A DNA stretch of 64,000 nucleotides from assembly GCA_963736695.1 (NCBI GenBank), contig CAVTPU010000004.1:1736001-1800000 (forward strand), in the 5' to 3' direction. A program made the position numbers and the translations under genes. This DNA comes from CAVTPU01 sp963736695. Lineage in GTDB: Bacteria > Actinomycetota > Actinomycetes > Mycobacteriales > Micromonosporaceae. The notes under the pieces are model-generated. The model worked only from the letters and a program-made list of their open reading frames with translations. It made no database searches and had not been told where the DNA came from. Below, piece after piece: positions 59,185 through 64,000 of this stretch. The first letter of the stretch is position 1. Every line of letters begins with the position of its first letter.

Positions 59185-60312
59185 TCAGCCGATGGCCTTC
59201 GCCCAGTTGGCGGCCAGGTAGTCCTTGGCCTTCTTGGTCTGGTCCTCAGTCAGGAAGACCGGGGTGCCTGCGGCGGCCGGCAACGCGGTGAACGCCGCTG
59301 TGTCGAGGGTGCCAGCGGTCTTCATGGCGTCCAGCCGAACCGGCCGGGCCCCACCCTTGAGCCACAGGTTCTGGCCGGCGTCGGAGTAGAGGAACTCCTC
59401 CCACAGTCGCGCGGCGGCCGGGTGCGGGGCGTCGACGCTGATCGCCTGGTTGTAATAGGAGCCGACGAGCGCGTTGGCCGGCACGACGGTCTTCCAGGTC
59501 ATCTTCCCAGTGAGCTTCGCGGCTTGGGCGAAGTTGAGGTAGTCCCAGTCGAGCACGACCGGAGTCTGACCCGCTTCGATGGTCGCCGGGCCCGGGTCGA
59601 GCGGCAGGAAGTTGCCGGCCTTCTTGAGCTGGCTGAAGAAGTCGACGCCCTTGGAGATGTCGTCGGCCGAGCCGCCTGAGGCAACCGCCGCCATCACGAC
59701 GCCGTTGAACGCCGCACCGGCCTGCGTCGGGTCGCCGTTGAGCGCGACCTTGCCCTTGAACTCCGGCTTCAGCAGATCGGCGAAGCTCGTCGGTGCCGGC
59801 ACCTTGCTCTCGTCGTAGCCGATGGACATGTAGCCGCCGTAGTCGCCGACCCACGCGCCGTCAGCGTCCTTGAGGTTGGCCGGAATGTCGGCCCAGGTGC
59901 CCACCTTGTATTTCGCGAACTTCGCGGTGTTCGCCAGGGTCACGGCACCGCTGAGGTCGAACACGTCTGGCGCCCCGGACTGGCCCTTGAGCTGGGTGGC
60001 CGCGTTGAGCTCCTCCTGGCTCGACGCTTCGGGCTGGGACGAATTGACCTTGATGCCGTATTTGGTGGTGAACGCCTTGATTATCTCGCCGTAGTTGGCC
60101 CAGTCCGGTGCGAGCGCGATGACGTTGAGCTCGCCTTCCTTCTTCGCAGCCTCGACCAGCTTGTCCATCCCGCCGAGATCGGCGGCGCTGGTGGCCTTCG
60201 CCGCGTCGCTGGACCCGGAGTTGGTGGTCGCGGGCGGCGAGCACGCCGCAGCAGCCATCAGAAGCCCGGAAATCGCGAGCAACACGGATCCACGGGCAAA
60301 TGACTTTCGCAC
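59185..60312 (-). CDS. ABC transporter substrate-binding lipoprotein (spermidine/Fe(III) type)
   Basis: A 375-residue lipoprotein from GTG 60312, preceded by AGAGGAGG. Signal with lipobox LMAAAAC, then the extracellular solute-binding fold: KEGELNVIALAPDWANYGEI, GAPDVFDLSGAVTLANTAKF, TSFADLLKPEFKGKVALNGD, AGQTPVVLDWDYLNFAQAAK and ISVDAPHPAAARLWEEFLYS. The family covers polyamines, iron, thiamine and aminoethylphosphonate, so the ligand is open. Eleven of twelve Tyr codons are TAC, whereas hutU uses TAT 11 of 12. First gene of the operon; divergent from the TetR gene. Confidence 0.9.
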   Translation of the reverse strand: MRKSFARGSVLLAISGLLMAAAACSPPATTNSGSSDAAKATSAADLGGMDKLVEAAKKEGELNVIALAPDWANYGEIIKAFTTKYGIKVNSSQPEASSQEELNAATQLKGQSGAPDVFDLSGAVTLANTAKFAKYKVGTWADIPANLKDADGAWVGDYGGYMSIGYDESKVPAPTSFADLLKPEFKGKVALNGDPTQAGAAFNGVVMAAVASGGSADDISKGVDFFSQLKKAGNFLPLDPGPATIEAGQTPVVLDWDYLNFAQAAKLTGKMTWKTVVPANALVGSYYNQAISVDAPHPAAARLWEEFLYSDAGQNLWLKGGARPVRLDAMKTAGTLDTAAFTALPAAAGTPVFLTEDQTKKAKDYLAANWAKAIG

Positions 60313-60506
60313 GGATCCTCCTCTTGACCGGCTTTCGTTTCGAGCCGGTTCGTGCTCAAACTCCGGCGCAGGGGTGGCCGGGCTGTGAGCCATCATGCCC
60401 GCGAACGTTCACTTGGTCTACAAACCGCGTTGGTCGGTGACCTATACGCAACCTCAACGCAGCACCAATGCCCGGATCCGACCTCTTGGCCGACTAAACC
60501 AAACCC

Positions 60507-60541
60507 TTGGCAGGCTAAACCGACCGGTCTATTATCGGCGG
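60507..60541 (+). promoter_or_regulatory. Leaderless promoter with a likely TetR operator
   Basis: TTGGCA (60507-60512), a 17-base spacer and TATTAT (60530-60535) form a near-consensus promoter. The GTG of the TetR-type gene begins six bases after the -10 element, so the transcript probably starts at the start codon. GACCGGTC, a perfect palindrome at 60522-60529 in the spacer, is a plausible site for autorepression. Confidence 0.65.
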
Positions 60542-61138
60542 GTGCCGAACCCCGACCGCTCCGCACAGACCCAGACCCGCCTGCTCGCGAGCACCGCCGC
60601 GTTGCTGCGCGAACGCGGCTATCACGGCGCGGGCCTCGGTGACATCCTCAGCGGCTCCGGCGTACCCAAAGGATCTCTTTATCATCACTTTCCCGGCGGG
60701 AAGGCCGAACTCGCGGCTGCGGCACTGCACATGTCCGGCGACCAGATCATCACCTGGCTGCGCCGCGTCGACGCCGGGTGCGCGAGTGCGACCGATGTTG
60801 TGCGAATGTTCTGCGACCACTACATCGCGGAGCTGCGCGACAGCGACTTCCGCCGCGGTTGTCCACTCGCGACAGTCGCGTTGGAGAGCGCGGGACTGCC
60901 CGACCAGGTGCACGACCAAGTCGGTGTCGCGATCACCGCGCTCACCGAATTCGTCGCGGAACGACTCGCCCGCGACGACCCCGCCGCCACGGATCCGGTC
61001 GGCTTCGCCACCGAGATCGTCGCCGTCATCGAGGGCGCGCTGATCATGGCGAAGGCGACCCGAACCGTCACCCCCATCGAGATCATCCGCGACCGGCTCA
61101 TCCGGCGGATCGACGCAGCACACCAGGAGGCACGATGA
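60542..61138 (+). CDS. TetR/AcrR-family transcriptional regulator
   Basis: A 198-residue regulator. The DNA-binding domain (about 8-55) reads TQTRLLASTAALLRERGYHG then SGVPKGSLYHHFPGGKAELA, the TetR helix-turn-helix. The C-terminal domain (FRRGCPLATVALESAGLPDQ; IEGALIMAKATRT) is the TetR_C type seen in YcdC/LmrA-like repressors. GTG 60542 is chosen because the promoter -10 lies directly upstream; no ribosome binding site is present, consistent with a leaderless message. Its stop overlaps the alpha/beta hydrolase gene, the likely regulated partner. Confidence 0.92.
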   Translation: MPNPDRSAQTQTRLLASTAALLRERGYHGAGLGDILSGSGVPKGSLYHHFPGGKAELAAAALHMSGDQIITWLRRVDAGCASATDVVRMFCDHYIAELRDSDFRRGCPLATVALESAGLPDQVHDQVGVAITALTEFVAERLARDDPAATDPVGFATEIVAVIEGALIMAKATRTVTPIEIIRDRLIRRIDAAHQEAR

Positions 61139-61998
61139 CCGGCGACCGCACCATCCCCGCGCGGGACGGCTATCCCCTCGCCGCGACCGTCGTCGGCTCC
61201 GGCCCACGCGTGGCCGTCATCAACTCCGCCACCGCCGTGCCGCGACACTACTATCGGGCCTATGCCGCCGCGCTCGCCGATGCCGGCCACACCGTCGTCA
61301 CCTATGACTATCGGGGCATCGGCGACTCGAAACCCCGCAGCCTGCGCGGTTTCGCGGCCAGCGCCAGCGACTGGGCGCTGCTCGACATGGCCGGCGTCAT
61401 CGACCACGTCCTCGCCGAACTCACCCCACAACGACTGTTCCTCGTCGGCCACAGCTTCGGTGGCCAAGTCGCCGGACTGCTCGACGACGCGAGCCGAATC
61501 GACGCGATGGTCACCGTCTCATCGCAGAGCGGTCACTGGAGTTATCAGGGCGGCACACAGCGACTGGCCGTCGCTATCCACACCCATCTCACCCTTCCGA
61601 TCCTCGCGCACACCCTCGGTTATGTGCCGTGGAGCAGATTCTCGTCGGCGCAGGATCTCCCTCAAGGAGTGGCGCTGCAGTGGTCCCGGTGGTGCCGCGA
61701 CCGGCGATATCTGCTCAGCGACGAGACGCTGCCGCTGCGGCGTTATCGCGACTTCGCCGCACCCGTGCTCGCCTATTCCATCGACGATGACGACTGGGGA
61801 ACCCGACAATCGGTCGATGCGATGATGAGCGCCTATCCCCGTGTCGAACGCCGGCACCTGCGCGCGAACGATCACGGGCTGACTCGCCTCGGGCACTTCG
61901 GCTTCTTCCGCCGCGAATCGAGCGCGCTGTGGCCGCAGACATTCGAGTGGTTCGCCGCCCACTCCGGCGACACCGCCGCACCCGCCCCGACCGGATGA
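61135..61998 (+). CDS. Alpha/beta-fold hydrolase
   Basis: A 287-residue serine hydrolase. Nucleophile elbow LVGHSFGGQVAGLLDDAS, oxyanion-side motif VVTYDYRGIGDSKPRSLRG, and the catalytic His near RANDHGLTRLGHFGFFRRES. It resembles the 'alpha/beta hydrolase' group related to COG4757-type esterases. ATG 61135 overlaps the TetR stop, so both are made from the leaderless TetR transcript. Substrate unknown; no signal peptide. Confidence 0.88.
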   Translation: MTGDRTIPARDGYPLAATVVGSGPRVAVINSATAVPRHYYRAYAAALADAGHTVVTYDYRGIGDSKPRSLRGFAASASDWALLDMAGVIDHVLAELTPQRLFLVGHSFGGQVAGLLDDASRIDAMVTVSSQSGHWSYQGGTQRLAVAIHTHLTLPILAHTLGYVPWSRFSSAQDLPQGVALQWSRWCRDRRYLLSDETLPLRRYRDFAAPVLAYSIDDDDWGTRQSVDAMMSAYPRVERRHLRANDHGLTRLGHFGFFRRESSALWPQTFEWFAAHSGDTAAPAPTG

Positions 61999-62037
61999 CG
62001 GCGGTGGACGGCACCGGCCAGAGGACGGCGGCGCCAC

Positions 62038-64000
62038 TCAACGACGGTGTTCGCTCGGCAGCCGCGACCGGGTGAACAGCCCGGCGCCGGCCATCGCGAT
62101 CGTGGGCACGACGAGCAACGTCACCGCCAAGTTCAGCCACGGAACGGTGATCGACAGCTCCGGGCCGCTCGGCCACGTGCTGGCCAACCGCGCGTTGTAG
62201 GCGGCCAGCACCCCGGCCGCCGCGCCGAGCCCGACGAACACCCCGATTGTCGAGCCGAGCCCAGCGATCACGGCTGCCTGGCTCAGTGACAAGGCCCGGC
62301 GCAGCCACGGTGTGGCACCCACCGCCGCCAACGTGACCAGTGTTTCTTTGCTGTCAGCCCCGGTGAGCGCCGTCGCGACCCCCGTCGCGCCCAGGGTGAT
62401 CACCGCGGCGCCCGCGGTCAGCACCCACAACACGGGATCGGGCCTCGACTGCAAAGGCTGTTCGATTCGACCGTTAGCCTCCCTGAGAACCATCGCGTCG
62501 ACGAATCGGTCTTGCTCCTCTTGCGTCGGAGTGCGGCTGGTCGCGGCGACGATCTCCGTCGGCGTCATCCGCAGTCCGAGAGAGTCGACCAGTGCCGGCG
62601 ACACGATGATTCGGTCATTGCGAATGCCGGTCGTGAGCTGGTGCGCAGCCACCTCGCGCGCGTCGCGATAGTCCACCTTCGGCTCCGACAACGGCATAAC
62701 CCCATCGCCGGAACTCGTCATCACCTCGACAGTTGCGACGCCCCCCGAGACGAAATCCGGACCACCGACCACGATGCCCCCCTCGCGCAGAGTCCTCTCG
62801 GCCCGGCGAAGATCGTCACCGGTGGCCCCGGTCAGCGTGGCGATGGCGGTCGCGTCGGCGACCACGACCTGTTCCTGGGGCTGGCCGCCGTTGCGGCAAC
62901 GGGGATCCCGACGCGCCGCGCGCGCTTTTTCTCCGGTCAACGGCTGGTCGCCGAGTTCCGCGAGATAGGGGCAGACCCGATCCGGCGGCTGACGAAACGT
63001 CATGGTGCAGCTCATCGTCGGGTCGGTTGTCAGACATTCCGCCCGTGAGATCCGGTGCGTCCGGGTGATAGGCGGAAGGCTCGATCGCATCGCCGCCTCG
63101 ATCGCCGCGAGATCGAGCTCGGACGACGAAGTCATCTGCACGATGGCATATCCCAAGGGGACCTCGGATGTGGCTTCCTGTTGGCCGCCCACGGTGCCGA
63201 AGATGGCGAGTGCCACGCTGCCAGCGACGGCTGCCATGACCGCCGCGACGGCGGACGCGGCGGCAGCGCGGTTGCGGGAGGCGTCTCGCAACGCGATCCG
63301 CAGCGACACCGGCAGCAGCCGGCCCGCTGTGGCGATAACGCCGATGACGGCCGGCATGCACAGCACCATCCCCAACTCACCGACGATCACGCCGGGCAGC
63401 ATGACGTTGAGCGATATCGCCCGTGCGCCGACCGCGACGAGTCCGACACCGGCCGCGACCATGACGGCGCCGAGAACCAACCAACGGCGACGGGTACGAG
63501 TCACTCCGGACCGCCCCGCGAGTGATGTCACCACATCCTGCCTCGCGACTGTCCAGGCCGGCACCGCGGCGGCGGTCAACCCGGAGACGACCGCGACGCA
63601 CACGATGCCCACCACCGCGAGCGGGGACACCCGATAGCCGCCGGCCCGGTGCAGAAACAACAGTTCCTCAAGCCAGGGTCGGGCTATGACTGCGGCGGCC
63701 CCGCCGAGCACCATGCCGGCGAGCGCGCCCACCATGCTGAGCACGACGCCATCGGCGAGCACGATGCGTCGCAGATGCGCGGGGGTGGCCCCGTTCGCCG
63801 CAGCGAGGGCGAGGTGTCGTCGCCGTCGGCGGGCGCTGATCGCGAAGGCCGGACCGGCGATGAGAACGATCTCCAGAAAGGCGAGTCCGGCACCGACGGT
63901 GGCGGCGATCGTGGCGTCGTCCGGCCCCGAACCGAGCGGATCATCGGTGCGACCTTCGACCGCAATCTGTGACGCTGGTGGCGGGTCGATCAATACGGCT
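62038..64000 (-). CDS. FtsX-type ABC transporter permease (5' end beyond the window)
   Basis: At least 653 residues are visible and the frame is still open at 64000, so the N-terminus lies outside. Two FtsX (MacB-type) units: first, helix EIVLIAGPAFAISARRRRRH with the cytoplasmic LALAAANGATPAHLRRIVLA turn. A large extracellular domain with six or more cysteines (SRAECLTTDPTMSCTMTF; DRVCPYLAEL; DPRCRNGG) follows. The second unit is TLVTLAAVGATPWLRRALSL. This layout is usual in actinobacterial lipoprotein- or antibiotic-export permeases. The partner ATPase is probably upstream beyond the window. Convergent with the hydrolase gene, 39 bases between stops. Confidence 0.88.
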   Translation of the reverse strand, partial: AVLIDPPPASQIAVEGRTDDPLGSGPDDATIAATVGAGLAFLEIVLIAGPAFAISARRRRRHLALAAANGATPAHLRRIVLADGVVLSMVGALAGMVLGGAAAVIARPWLEELLFLHRAGGYRVSPLAVVGIVCVAVVSGLTAAAVPAWTVARQDVVTSLAGRSGVTRTRRRWLVLGAVMVAAGVGLVAVGARAISLNVMLPGVIVGELGMVLCMPAVIGVIATAGRLLPVSLRIALRDASRNRAAAASAVAAVMAAVAGSVALAIFGTVGGQQEATSEVPLGYAIVQMTSSSELDLAAIEAAMRSSLPPITRTHRISRAECLTTDPTMSCTMTFRQPPDRVCPYLAELGDQPLTGEKARAARRDPRCRNGGQPQEQVVVADATAIATLTGATGDDLRRAERTLREGGIVVGGPDFVSGGVATVEVMTSSGDGVMPLSEPKVDYRDAREVAAHQLTTGIRNDRIIVSPALVDSLGLRMTPTEIVAATSRTPTQEEQDRFVDAMVLREANGRIEQPLQSRPDPVLWVLTAGAAVITLGATGVATALTGADSKETLVTLAAVGATPWLRRALSLSQAAVIAGLGSTIGVFVGLGAAAGVLAAYNARLASTWPSGPELSITVPWLNLAVTLLVVPTIAMAGAGLFTRSRLPSEHRR

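Noticed and set aside
1..64000. tRNA, rRNA, CRISPR arrays and replication origins
   Set aside because: None recognised on reading the intergenic regions; all gaps are short and accounted for.

Overview
This window comes from a high-GC actinomycete (Actinomycetota). The evidence is many GTG starts, ATGA/GTGA/TGATG stop-start overlaps, lipoproteins with actinobacterial lipoboxes, a Mec-CysO-CysM cysteine pathway, and a gene order matching the mycobacterial clpS-DUF2017-mec-cysO-cysM-...-murI-MBL-rph-rdgB block. I cannot name the genus. Tyr is unusually often encoded by TAT for such GC-rich DNA, except in one ABC operon at 56.3-60.3 kb.

Layout. (1) 0-3 kb: the end of a helix-turn-helix-like protein, a threonine-aldolase-type PLP enzyme, an SRPBCC protein and a DUF4190 membrane protein. 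(2) 3.2-5.7 kb: a genomic scar holding a frameshifted membrane-protein gene and remnants of an ISL3 transposase, an RHS-repeat protein and an IS1380 transposase. (3) 5.8-14.7 kb: a LacI-controlled glycan locus with a lipoprotein sugar-binding protein, two permeases, a secreted glucoamylase-family (GH144-like) enzyme, and cytoplasmic GH39 and GH15 enzymes. No ATPase is encoded here. (4) 14.7-19.2 kb: a MOSC protein and an osmoprotectant (OpuC/ProX-type) ABC system with a divergent ATPase gene and an apparently circularly permuted binding protein. (5) 19.3-26.3 kb: a tightly coupled histidine-utilisation operon, hutU, an M20 amidohydrolase, hutF (frameshifted in this sequence), hutI and hutH. 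(6) 26.3-32.8 kb: rdgB, rph, an MBL hydrolase, murI, cysM, cysO, mec, DUF2017 and clpS. CysO carries an 18-residue tail after its Gly-Gly. (7) 32.8-36.3 kb: an FHA protein and the NAD-salvage pair pncB-pncA. (8) 36.4-45 kb: a lipoprotein, an isolated ctaD, arfB, an SMI1-like protein, and an RCK-type channel-like protein coupled to an FHA-ABC exporter. (9) 45-50.3 kb: a CPBP protease divergent from a PadR regulator, tyrosine phenol-lyase, a DUF2157 protein, an AMIN-like lipoprotein and a DM13 protein. (10) 50.4-54.4 kb: a 1317-residue Hsp90-like ATPase with eight C-terminal wHTH-like repeats, the best candidate for a poorly described conflict or signalling system. (11) 54.5-64 kb: fhs, a spermidine/iron-type ABC importer, a leaderless TetR regulator with an alpha/beta hydrolase, and an FtsX-type permease cut by the window end.

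How the genes work together. The glycan locus would digest a polysaccharide outside the cell, import the pieces, and finish hydrolysis inside under sugar-responsive LacI control. The hut operon turns histidine into glutamate, ammonia and formate, with the M20 enzyme standing in for the absent HutG. The formate could in principle be used by Fhs, encoded 30 kb away. Mec, CysO and CysM form the thiocarboxylate-dependent cysteine route. Several perfect hairpins sit at operon ends, mostly between convergent genes, and probably act as terminators. Three frame or start anomalies (the PLP enzyme's start, the 3.2-kb membrane gene, hutF) need checking against reads before they are read as biology.
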